Below the pieces are notes generated by a model, which saw nothing but the letters and a program-made list of their open reading frames with translations, ran no database searches and had not been told where the DNA came from. DNA of 6,352 nt from Chloroflexota bacterium (lineage in GTDB: Bacteria; Chloroflexota; Anaerolineae; UBA1429): contig JACIWY010000221.1 of the NCBI GenBank assembly GCA_014360745.1, positions 1 through 6,352 on the forward strand, read 5' to 3'. Position 1 is the first letter of the stretch. Each line of letters opens with the position of its first letter. This document shows positions 1 through 5,880 of this stretch, one piece after another. The position numbers and the translations under genes were made by a program.

Positions 1-16
1 ACGCCCTCGTGCGCTC

Positions 17-61
17 AGGTGACGGGCACGGCCCGCAGACGGGCTCAAGTGCCCGTCACCT
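17..61 (+). terminator. Nested hairpin, probable rho-independent terminator for + strand transcription
   Basis: A perfect 13-base inverted repeat (17-29 AGGTGACGGGCAC, 49-61 its reverse complement) encloses a second small stem (31-35 GCCCG, 40-44 CGGGC, loop CAGA). On the + strand the hairpin is followed by CGTTTTCGG, a short T run, while on the - strand no T run follows. It therefore fits best as the terminator of a + strand gene ending left of the window. It also lies 17 bases past the stop of the - strand sulfur gene and could stop or protect that transcript as well. The pairing is seen directly; terminator function is inferred. Confidence 0.6.
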
Positions 62-78
62 CGTTTTCGGTGTAGGGA

Positions 79-2631
79 TCAGATGAACAAGCTGGCGTTG
101 GCCTTGTCGGTCTCGTTGATATAAGTGGCCACGCCGCCGATCTCGACCCCATCGATGAGCTCCTCGGGCTTGATGCCCATCATGTCCATCGACATCTGGC
201 AGGCGATCAAGCGCACGCCATTTTCGCGGGCCGTCCCGATCATGCGCTCCAGCGAGTCGATGTTCTTGGCCTTCATCACCCGCTTCATGATGGTTGTGCC
301 TAGGCCGCCCATATTGAGCTGCGAGAGTTTGAGCTTATCGACCCCCTTGGGCATCATGGCGCCGAACATCGACTCGATGAGGCTCTTGCCCTTGGCCCGG
401 CCATCGCGGCGCCTCAGGATATTGAGCCCCCAGAAGGTAAAGAACATGGTCACCTTTTGGCCCATCGCCGCCGCGCCGTTGGCAATGACAAAGGCGGCCA
501 GTGCCCGATCGAGATCGGCGGAAAAGACAACCAGGGTTTTGGCGTTGGTCGCCGAAGCCGTCTCGGCTAGGGTCCGTTGGGGGGCCGTTTCCCCCTTGCG
601 CAAAAAGGCATGGACGGTGCCGTTGTTGCGTGAGACTTTTAGCAGGGTGTTCCCCGTGCGTTCCGCCCAAGCGGAGACATCGCGGGCAAAGCCGGGATCG
701 GTGGCCACGACCTCGACGACCCGCCCCGGCTCCATGGCTTGCATTTGCTTGTACACGGCCATGATCGGGCCGGGGCATTGCAGACCGCAGGCATCCAGAC
801 GAACATCCACGGCGACATCGGCGGTCAAAGTCGAGGCCTGAGGAGCGCTCGACCCGACAGGACGGCCTTGTGCAAGGCCGGCAGCCTCTTCCTGGGCAGG
901 GGAGGGGCCACCTTGCCGATCTTGACCGTTGCCTCGCCTCTTTGTGGAATGGCCATCGGGTTCATCGGCGTTCAGGTTGCTCTGTTCCTCGGCGGCCACG
1001 GCGTAGGTGGTGATGCCGCCGGTCAGGTTGCGCACGCGAAAGCCGTGCTGGCGCAACATGCGCTCCATGACATAGGCCCGCCGGCCCACGCCGCAGTAGA
1101 CGATCCACTCTTTGTGAGGATCCAGTTCATGCAGGCGCTCGCGGAGCTCGGTGTTGGGGATGTGGACGGCGCCCGGCAGCCTGCCCGCCTGCCATTCGGC
1201 CTCGGTGCGCACATCCAGGATGCCCACCTTCTCCGGATCGATCTCGGCGATCTCGTCCCAATAGGCCAGCTCGGTATCGCCGCGCAAACTGTTGGCAGCC
1301 ACAAAGCCGGCGATATTCACCGGATCTTTGGCGGCGCCAAAGGGCGGCGCGTAGGCCAGCTCCAAATGCTCCAGATCGAACACCGTCATCCCGGCTTGGA
1401 GCGCTACGGCCAACACGTCAATCGTGCGATCCACGGCGTTCTGCCCCACTACTTGGGCGCCGAGAAGCTTGCCATCGAGCCCGTAGAGCAGCTTGATGCT
1501 CTGACGGGTCGCGCCTGGGTAATAACCCACGTGATCGCTGCTGTGCGTGGTGCTGGTCTCAAAGGGGATACCGGCCTGCTTGAGCGCGTAACTGTTCATG
1601 CCCACTACCGCGGCCACCAGATCAAACACCTTGACGATGGCCGTGCCGACCGTGCCTTTGTAGTGGCTGTCCAGGCCGGTGATATGGTCGGCGGCGATGC
1701 GCGCCTGGCGGTTGGCCGGACCGGCCAAGGGGATGGCCGTGGGTAGGCCGGTCACCGGGTTGCGCACCTGGATGGCATCGCCCACGGCATAGATGTCGGG
1801 ATCAGAAGTTTGCATATGCTCGTTGACCACGATATGCCCCTTGGGCCCTAGCTCCAAATCCGCCTCGCGGGCCAGGTCGCTTTCGGGGCGCACTCCTAGG
1901 GCCAGCATGACCATATCGGCCTCGATCGCTTTGCCGCTGGCCAAGACGACGCGCAGCCGTCCTTCGGCGGTTCGTTGAATCTCGGCCAAGGCGTCGCCCA
2001 AGCCGAGGCGCACCCCTTTGTCGCGCAGGTGTCGATGTAAGAAGGCGGCCATATCGGGGTCGAGGGCGGTCATGACTTGGTTCATCATCTCCACCAAGGT
2101 GACCTGCACGCCGCGTTGCATGAGGTTCTCGGCCATCTCCAGGCCGATAAAGCCGCCGCCGACCACCACCGCCTCGCGGGTATCGCTGCGTTCCAAATGG
2201 GCCTCGATGGCATCCATATCGGGGATGGTGCGCAGGGTGTAGACGCCATCCAAATCGACGCCGGGGATGGGGGGGACAAGCGGCTTGGCCCCCGGCGAGA
2301 GGATCAACTTGTCGTAATGTTGGCGATAGATCTGGCCGGTGCGCAGGTCACGCACTTCGACCTCATGGGCTTCCCGGTCGATGTGCATAACCTCCTGAAG
2401 AATGCGCACATCTATGGCGAATTCGCCACGCAGCTTCTCCGGCGTCGATACCAACAAGGCATCGCGCTCGGCAATGGTGCCACCGATATGGTAAGGCAGG
2501 CCGCAATTGGCGAAGGAGACGTACGGCCCTCGTTCAAAGACTATGATCTCGGCCTGCTCGTCGCGACGACGAAGGCGCGCCGCCGCCGTGGCTCCGCCTG
2601 CCACACCACCCACGATCACGTATGTCGTCAT
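79..2631 (-). CDS. Four-module sulfur-transfer flavoprotein: CoA-disulfide/persulfide reductase-rhodanese-TusA-DsrE2 fusion
   Basis: An 850-residue protein with four sulfur-handling modules. Residues 1-445 are a class-III pyridine nucleotide-disulfide oxidoreductase of the CoA-disulfide/NAD(P)H persulfide reductase type. It has an N-terminal FAD motif (VIVGGVAGGATAA), a single redox cysteine C43 in SFANCGLPY, an NAD(P)H motif (VVVGGGFIGLEMAE, 155-168), the second FAD motif YAVGDA (281-286), and a dimer domain with YAPPFGAAKDPVN (427-439). Residues about 452-548 are a rhodanese domain with catalytic C513 (YCGVGRR). A hydrophilic, low-complexity linker (about 549-605) leads to a TusA domain (608-680) with LDACGLQCPGP and sulfur-accepting C619. 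Residues about 697-850 are a DsrE2-like domain with C811 in CQMSMDMMG. The likely role is cytoplasmic reduction and relay of sulfane sulfur (CoA or low-molecular-weight persulfides) using NAD(P)H. The ATG at 2629-2631 is preferred because GGAGG lies 9 bases upstream. A GTG at 2694 would add 21 residues but sits at the transcription start. The domain calls are firm; the exact substrate is inferred. Confidence 0.93.
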   Translation of the reverse strand: MTTYVIVGGVAGGATAAARLRRRDEQAEIIVFERGPYVSFANCGLPYHIGGTIAERDALLVSTPEKLRGEFAIDVRILQEVMHIDREAHEVEVRDLRTGQIYRQHYDKLILSPGAKPLVPPIPGVDLDGVYTLRTIPDMDAIEAHLERSDTREAVVVGGGFIGLEMAENLMQRGVQVTLVEMMNQVMTALDPDMAAFLHRHLRDKGVRLGLGDALAEIQRTAEGRLRVVLASGKAIEADMVMLALGVRPESDLAREADLELGPKGHIVVNEHMQTSDPDIYAVGDAIQVRNPVTGLPTAIPLAGPANRQARIAADHITGLDSHYKGTVGTAIVKVFDLVAAVVGMNSYALKQAGIPFETSTTHSSDHVGYYPGATRQSIKLLYGLDGKLLGAQVVGQNAVDRTIDVLAVALQAGMTVFDLEHLELAYAPPFGAAKDPVNIAGFVAANSLRGDTELAYWDEIAEIDPEKVGILDVRTEAEWQAGRLPGAVHIPNTELRERLHELDPHKEWIVYCGVGRRAYVMERMLRQHGFRVRNLTGGITTYAVAAEEQSNLNADEPDGHSTKRRGNGQDRQGGPSPAQEEAAGLAQGRPVGSSAPQASTLTADVAVDVRLDACGLQCPGPIMAVYKQMQAMEPGRVVEVVATDPGFARDVSAWAERTGNTLLKVSRNNGTVHAFLRKGETAPQRTLAETASATNAKTLVVFSADLDRALAAFVIANGAAAMGQKVTMFFTFWGLNILRRRDGRAKGKSLIESMFGAMMPKGVDKLKLSQLNMGGLGTTIMKRVMKAKNIDSLERMIGTARENGVRLIACQMSMDMMGIKPEELIDGVEIGGVATYINETDKANASLFI

Positions 2632-2640
2632 AGTTCCTTT

Positions 2641-2645
2641 CCTCC
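2641..2645 (-). promoter_or_regulatory. Shine-Dalgarno that fixes the start of the sulfur fusion gene
   Basis: On the - strand GGAGG is followed by AAAGGAACT and then ATG (2629-2631). The spacing is 9 bases. The protein starting there begins MTTYVIVGGVAGG, putting the FAD-binding beta strand at residue 4, as usual for this family. This excludes the upstream in-frame GTG at 2694. Confidence 0.8.
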
Positions 2646-2695
2646 AAACCCCTAATTCTGATCGGGCTCCTATGATACTTGTGAAATCCGGCACA

Positions 2696-2725
2696 ATTAT
2701 ACCATAGGGGGGTATGGTTTGTCAA
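2696..2725 (-). promoter_or_regulatory. Consensus sigma-70-type promoter of the sulfur fusion gene
   Basis: On the - strand a perfect -35 hexamer TTGACA (2725-2720) is followed after 18 bases by a perfect -10 hexamer TATAAT (2701-2696). The predicted transcription start is near 2689, leaving a 5' untranslated leader of about 58 bases before the ATG at 2631. A full 12/12 match would be strong if unrestrained, which fits a promoter kept off by a repressor; the operator-like dyad in the spacer supports this. The hexamers are seen directly; the start site and strength are inferred. Confidence 0.85.
2701..2718 (-). promoter_or_regulatory. CsoR/RcnR/CstR-family-type operator within the promoter spacer
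   Basis: The + strand reads ACCATA-GGGGGG-TATGGT: two perfect 6-base inverted arms around a run of six G. A/T-ended inverted repeats around a G (or C) run are the known DNA signature of CsoR/RcnR-family regulators. The site fills the region between -35 and -10, one base from TTGACA and overlapping TATAAT by one base, so a bound repressor would block RNA polymerase. Because the controlled gene handles sulfane sulfur, the persulfide-sensing member CstR is a better guess than the copper-sensing CsoR. No such regulator gene is in this window. Confidence 0.7.
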
Positions 2726-2736
2726 GTCCGGCGGAC
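2726..2736. repeat. GTCCG-G-CGGAC dyad abutting the -35 box
   Basis: A perfect 5+1+5 inverted repeat immediately upstream of TTGACA on the - strand. The one-base centre is too short for an RNA hairpin, so if it acts it would act as a DNA site, for example for a second regulator. In GC-rich DNA it could also be chance. Confidence 0.3.
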
Positions 2737-2751
2737 CCATTGTTCGAGGAA

Positions 2752-2800
2752 ATTTGCCCACTCAAGTATGGCTCGAAAGCCATGCCCCGCCGAGGCAAAT
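2752..2800 (-). terminator. Nested inverted repeat after rlmD, weak terminator candidate
   Basis: Just past the rlmD stop (2802-2804), the - strand has ATTTGCC (2800-2794) and its complement GGCAAAT (2758-2752). They enclose a tight hairpin with stem ATGGCT/AGCCAT and loop TTCG (2783-2768), extendable by a G-U and a G-C pair. Only a short AAATTT follows instead of a clear T run, so termination would be weak or factor-assisted. Its position between rlmD and the separately promoted sulfur gene makes a boundary role sensible. Confidence 0.4.
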
Positions 2801-2801
2801 G

Positions 2802-4070
2802 CTACGCTGCGTTCGCGCAAGCAGAGAGCAGGGCTACGCATTCGATGTGGTAGGTCTGCGGGAACATGTCCACTGGCTGTACCTCGATGAGGCGATAGCC
2901 CAGCTCGTTCAGCCGCAGGATGTCACGCGCCAGGGTGGCCGGATCGCAAGAGACATAGACGATGCGCGAGGGGCGGCTCTTTTGTTTTTGGCCGAAGCTT
3001 TGGGCAATCTTGGCCAATACCTCAGGTTGGCAACCCGCGCGAGGCGGATCGAGGAGGATGGCCTGCACCTCCTCGTCGAGTTTCGACAACACGCGCGCCG
3101 CATCGCCGGCGACAAAGCAGCAACGCCCGGCCACGCCGTTGGCCTGGGCGTTGGCGAGGGCATCGGCCACGGCCTCGGACGAGCTCTCCACGCCCACGAC
3201 CCGATGCACCTCCTCGGCCAAAGAGATGGCAAAGGTGCCCACGCCGCAATAAATGTCCAGCAGCGTTTCCTCTTCTTTGGGTTCGACGTAACGCCGCGCC
3301 ACCTCGATCAGTCGCTCGGCCTGAGAGGAGTTCACCTGGAAGAAGGAGGTGGCCGACACGCGAAAGGTACGCCCGAGCAACCTCTCTTGCAGGGCGGCGC
3401 GCCCGGAAAGGAGATGGAGTTGTCCATCCGGGGCCAGGTAAAGGCAGGAAAAGGGGAGATCGCCCTTAAGGCGCGGCGGTTGTAGCTCCGCGCCCTCCAG
3501 GAGGATCATCTTCTCGCCGGTGGCCACGCCGGCGCGCAGAGAGACGGTTTGCACGCCGGGGAGCCGAGCTTCCGAGATGTGCCACAGCTCGTCGAGCAAA
3601 GGATCGACGAGCAAGCAGCGCTCCACCGGCACCACCTGGTGGCTATGCAGGGCATAGTAGCCCAGGCCGCCTCCGAGGGCCGGGCGAAGTTGGACGTGAT
3701 TGCGATAGCTCCAAGGCGTGACCATGCCCAACATAGGGCGCACCAAGGGCTCCTCCTGGCGGCCGATGCGCCGCAGTTGGGCGCGCACGATCTCCCGTTT
3801 CCAGTGCAGTTGCGCGCGGTAGCTCATGTGCTGCCATTGGCACCCGCCGCAGCGCCTAAAATAGGGGCAGGGCGGGAGGACCCGCTCCGGCGAGGGCTGG
3901 AGCACCTCCAGCAAGCGGCCGCGGAGGAAGCTACGATGTCTCGCTTCCACAGCGACGCGCACCGTCTCGCCGGGGATGCCCAGAGGCACAAAAACGGCCT
4001 GGCCTTCATGACGGCCGATGGCGTCCCCTCCATAGGCCATGTCGGTCAACGAAAGCGTGATCGTCTCCAT
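2802..4070 (-). CDS. rlmD: 23S rRNA (uracil-C5)-methyltransferase, RlmD/RumA type
   Basis: A 422-residue SAM-dependent RNA m5U methyltransferase of the TrmA/RlmCD/RlmD family. Residues 1-57 look like a TRAM RNA-binding domain. C68, C74, C77 (CPYFRRCGGC) and C152 reproduce the four-cysteine [4Fe-4S] pattern of RlmD. The catalytic half has FFQVNS (243-248), the SAM motif LDIYCGVGTF (271-280), DPPRAG (341-346), the nucleophile C375 in VSCDPATLARD, and the general base E410 in HIEC. All key residues are present and the length is normal, so the enzyme should be active in the cytoplasm on large-subunit rRNA. The classical E. coli target is U1939; Gram-positive RlmCD enzymes modify two sites, so the precise target is not decided by sequence alone. 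The ATG at 4070 is supported by GGGGAG (4084-4079) with 8 bases of spacing. It is transcribed divergently from tadA; I see no convincing promoter for it. Confidence 0.9.
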   Translation of the reverse strand: METITLSLTDMAYGGDAIGRHEGQAVFVPLGIPGETVRVAVEARHRSFLRGRLLEVLQPSPERVLPPCPYFRRCGGCQWQHMSYRAQLHWKREIVRAQLRRIGRQEEPLVRPMLGMVTPWSYRNHVQLRPALGGGLGYYALHSHQVVPVERCLLVDPLLDELWHISEARLPGVQTVSLRAGVATGEKMILLEGAELQPPRLKGDLPFSCLYLAPDGQLHLLSGRAALQERLLGRTFRVSATSFFQVNSSQAERLIEVARRYVEPKEEETLLDIYCGVGTFAISLAEEVHRVVGVESSSEAVADALANAQANGVAGRCCFVAGDAARVLSKLDEEVQAILLDPPRAGCQPEVLAKIAQSFGQKQKSRPSRIVYVSCDPATLARDILRLNELGYRLIEVQPVDMFPQTYHIECVALLSACANAA

Positions 4071-4125
4071 ACGCCAAACTCCCCAGGCGGTTGAAAGAGG
4101 TGCGGAGCTCTGCCCCGTCGGGTCG

Positions 4126-4143
4126 GCGGACGAGGACGTCCGC
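4126..4143. repeat. Inverted repeat GCGGAC-N6-GTCCGC in the rlmD/tadA divergent gap
   Basis: Perfect 6-base arms (4126-4131 and 4138-4143) separated by six bases, with an 8-base palindrome GGACGTCC (4134-4141) overlapping the right arm. It lies in the rlmD leader side, about 16 bases upstream of the tadA -35 box. It could be a leader hairpin or a DNA site; chance is possible in this GC-rich stretch. Confidence 0.3.
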
Positions 4144-4158
4144 GCTCCACCCGTATTC

Positions 4159-4187
4159 TTGGCCCTTCCGCCGATCTATGCTATACT
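4159..4187 (+). promoter_or_regulatory. tadA promoter, very close to the start codon
   Basis: TTGGCC (4159-4164, 4 of 6 matches to TTGACA), a 17-base spacer, then TATACT (4182-4187, 5 of 6 matches to TATAAT). An overlapping alternative -10 is TATGCT (4177-4182). Transcription would start near 4194, only a few bases before the ATG at 4198, leaving no room for a working Shine-Dalgarno. The AGG at 4193-4195 is only 2 bases from the ATG. Confidence 0.6.
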
Positions 4188-4197
4188 CACATAGGTT

Positions 4198-4662
4198 ATG
4201 GATCATGAGCACTGGATGCAACATGCGTTGGCCGAGGCGCGGCTGGCAGCCGAGGCGGGCGAAGTCCCCGTCGGGGCGGTGGTGGTCTGGCAGGGGCGCG
4301 TCATCGGGCGCGGGCGGAACCGCAAGGAGACGCTCAAGGATCCGACAGCGCACGCCGAGATCCTGGCCCTGCGCGAAGCAGCGGCCTATCGCGGGGGATG
4401 GCGCCTTTTGGGTTGCACATTGTACTGCACCCTAGAGCCTTGTTGTATGTGCGCCGGGGCCATGGTCAACGCGCGCATCGACCGTTTGGTGTTCGGCGTG
4501 CGCGACCCCAAGACGGGGGCGGCGGGCTCGGTGTACGATCTGCTGCGTTCGCCCTGGTTGAACCATGTGGTGCAGGTGGAAGCAGGCGTGTTGGCCGACG
4601 AGGTGCGCGAGATGATGCAGGCCTTCTTTCACGCGCTGCGCGGGCCAGAAGTAGTAGGATGA
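4198..4662 (+). CDS. tadA: tRNA-specific adenosine deaminase TadA
   Basis: A 154-residue cytidine/deoxycytidylate deaminase-fold enzyme that converts the wobble adenosine 34 of tRNA-Arg(ACG) to inosine. The zinc and catalytic motif is HAE (H52, catalytic E54), and the other zinc ligands are C82 and C85 in PCCMC. The N terminus MDHEHWMQHALAEA matches the usual TadA start helix, and VPVGAVVV (23-30), the DPTAHAEI block (48-55) and the later FGVRDPKTGA segment (99-108) are typical. Length is normal. The ATG at 4198 is chosen from N-terminal family similarity; upstream there is no proper Shine-Dalgarno and the promoter ends about 10 bases before it, so translation may be leaderless. tRNA-Ser follows 28 bases after the stop in the same direction and could be on the same transcript. 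The CMP/dCMP deaminase family has other members, but the motif set and context favour TadA clearly. Confidence 0.93.
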   Translation: MDHEHWMQHALAEARLAAEAGEVPVGAVVVWQGRVIGRGRNRKETLKDPTAHAEILALREAAAYRGGWRLLGCTLYCTLEPCCMCAGAMVNARIDRLVFGVRDPKTGAAGSVYDLLRSPWLNHVVQVEAGVLADEVREMMQAFFHALRGPEVVG

Positions 4663-4690
4663 ACGCTCGTTAAAAGAGAACAGCCATCTC

Positions 4691-4777
4691 GGAGGGGTGC
4701 CGGAGCGGCCGATCGGGGCGGTCTCGAAAACCGTTGTGGCGCTTGCGCCACCGTGGGTTCGAATCCCACCCCCTCCG
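4691..4777 (+). tRNA. tRNA-Ser (anticodon CGA)
   Basis: An 87-base class II tRNA. The acceptor stem GGAGGGG (4691-4697) pairs with CCCCTCC (4770-4776), discriminator base G at 4777. The anticodon stem GCGGT/ACCGT closes a 7-base loop CTCGAAA with anticodon CGA (4724-4726), which reads the serine codon UCG. A long variable arm (GTGGCGC-TT-GCGCCAC, 7 pairs) is the hallmark of tRNA-Ser. The T arm is GTGGG-TTCGAAT-CCCAC. The genome continues CCT after the discriminator, so CCA is not encoded and must be added by the CCA-adding enzyme. It lies 28 bases after tadA on the same strand; I see no clear promoter of its own. Confidence 0.96.
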
Positions 4778-4824
4778 CCTGTAGTAGGCCGCCGCTCCCT
4801 GGGCCACTAGGGGTTGTGGTGTGC

Positions 4825-4851
4825 GCCGCAAGATACGCAAATGCTTGCGGC
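4825..4851. terminator. Symmetric hairpin between convergent tRNA-Ser and dehydrogenase
   Basis: A perfect 8-base inverted repeat GCCGCAAG (4825-4832) and CTTGCGGC (4844-4851) with an 11-base loop. It lies 48 bases past tRNA-Ser on the + strand and 19 bases past the dehydrogenase stop on the - strand, as expected for a bidirectional stop between convergent genes. Neither strand has a following T run, so it is not a classical intrinsic terminator; it may pause polymerase or cap 3' ends. Confidence 0.45.
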
Positions 4852-4870
4852 TGATCATCGCGCCGTCTGC

Positions 4871-5827
4871 TCAGGGCACAAAGAGCACCTTCACCGATTG
4901 TGCGGCGTCGCAGGCCACCTCAAAGGCCTGCTGGGCCTTTTCCAGCGGGAAGGTGTGACTGACCATCGACGTCAGGTCGACCTTCTTTTCCGCCACGAGC
5001 TGGATCGCCTCTTCGACGGTCGGACCGGGCGAGAAGGGGCCGTACACGCTCTTGCCCCCTCGCGCGATGGTCTCGACGCTGAAGGGGGGCTCCTGGCGAT
5101 AGTGGGCGATCAGGCTGATCCTGCCCCAGCGGTTGGTCAGCGCAAAGGCCTGGTTCAGGGTCGCGCCGGTTCCGGCGCATTCAAAGGCAACATCCGCCCC
5201 CTGACCACCCGTGGCGTCCATGACGATCTCGGCCAGATCCTCGGCAGCGGGGTTCACCGCCCTGCAACCGATCTGCTCGGCCACCCCGCGCCGCTTGTCC
5301 GAAATCTCGCTCACGATGATGTTTTGCACACCCCTTGCCTTGCAGGCCCACAGCACAGATAGGCCGATGGCGCCCGCGCCCAAGATGAGCACCTTGTCCT
5401 CAGAGGTAGGGTTTGGCCGGCGGCAGGCCTGCAGGGCGACGGTGAAAGGCTCCAGGCAGGCGCCCTCGATGAACGAGACCTCCTTGGGCACCTGATAGAG
5501 CCTCTCGTCCGCGTTGGGGATCAGGACGTATTCGGAGAAGGCGCCCAGGTAACCCTGGGGCCAGGCCACGCCGAGGGTGGCATGATCCCCTTCCCGAAAT
5601 CGCTTGACGTTCTTCCCGATCTCGACCACCTCGCCGCAATACTCGTGGCCCGAGTTCATCGGGTATTTCCAGGTGCGGCCAAAAGCCGTCCCCAGGTAGC
5701 GATGCACGTCCGAGCCGCAGATGCCGGAGGCTCTGACGCGCACCAGCACGTCATCGGGGCCGGGCTTGGGAATGTCCACATCCTTGATCAACAGCTCGCG
5801 AGGCGCGTTGATGATAACGGTCTTCAT
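4871..5827 (-). CDS. Zinc-dependent alcohol/polyol dehydrogenase (MDR family) lacking the structural zinc lobe
   Basis: A 318-residue medium-chain dehydrogenase/reductase. The N-terminal GroES-like half has probable catalytic zinc ligands C37 (GICGSDVH), H61/E62 (GHEYCGEVVEIG) and E126 (CLEPFTVALQA), the sorbitol-dehydrogenase arrangement. The Rossmann half has LGAGAIG (149-155) and an acidic residue at the end of the second strand (E174 in IIVSEIS), suggesting NAD+ over NADP+. The usual four-cysteine structural zinc loop near residue 90-110 is absent: the chain runs from GDHATLGV directly to GAFSEYVLIP. That explains a length about 25-30 residues below the usual 340-350. The substrate is not decidable; a sugar alcohol or other secondary alcohol is likely. 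The ATG at 5825-5827 has AAGGAGA just upstream (4 bases between GGAG and ATG). The 53-base gap to the upstream gene shows no promoter or terminator, so the two are probably cotranscribed. Confidence 0.88.
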   Translation of the reverse strand: MKTVIINAPRELLIKDVDIPKPGPDDVLVRVRASGICGSDVHRYLGTAFGRTWKYPMNSGHEYCGEVVEIGKNVKRFREGDHATLGVAWPQGYLGAFSEYVLIPNADERLYQVPKEVSFIEGACLEPFTVALQACRRPNPTSEDKVLILGAGAIGLSVLWACKARGVQNIIVSEISDKRRGVAEQIGCRAVNPAAEDLAEIVMDATGGQGADVAFECAGTGATLNQAFALTNRWGRISLIAHYRQEPPFSVETIARGGKSVYGPFSPGPTVEEAIQLVAEKKVDLTSMVSHTFPLEKAQQAFEVACDAAQSVKVLFVP

Positions 5828-5880
5828 GTTTCTCCTTTTTCACTGCTTTGAGCCTTAAGGAATCCAAATTTCCCCCCAGC

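Noticed and set aside
739..1746. 335-residue open frame on the + strand opposite the sulfur gene
   Set aside because: It is antisense to strongly recognisable rhodanese and reductase domains; its composition looks like a GC-rich shadow, with no recognisable motif.
2632..2694. Upstream GTG start at 2694 for the sulfur fusion protein
   Set aside because: It lies one base past the -10 box, at or before the predicted transcription start, and has no Shine-Dalgarno. The ATG at 2631 has GGAGG at correct distance and gives the expected N terminus.
4006..4353. 115-residue - strand open frame across the rlmD/tadA divergent gap
   Set aside because: It overlaps the 5' ends of two well-supported genes, has no recognisable domain, and would run through the tadA promoter.
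4691..4777. tRNA-Ser as an integration (att) site of a mobile element
   Set aside because: No second copy of the tRNA 3' end and no integrase is present in the window.
4778..4870. SRP (4.5S/ffs) RNA downstream of tadA and tRNA-Ser, as in some Firmicutes
   Set aside because: The gap is only 93 bases and does not show the conserved GGAA-loop and AGCAG elements of SRP RNA; it holds only the 8-base stem hairpin.
4814..5362. 182-residue + strand open frame opposite the dehydrogenase
   Set aside because: Antisense shadow of the conserved Rossmann half; no ribosome binding site or domain supports it.
5853..5860. 8-base palindrome CCTTAAGG in the metallohydrolase/dehydrogenase gap
   Set aside because: Too short, isolated, and not placed relative to any visible promoter; chance is the simplest explanation.
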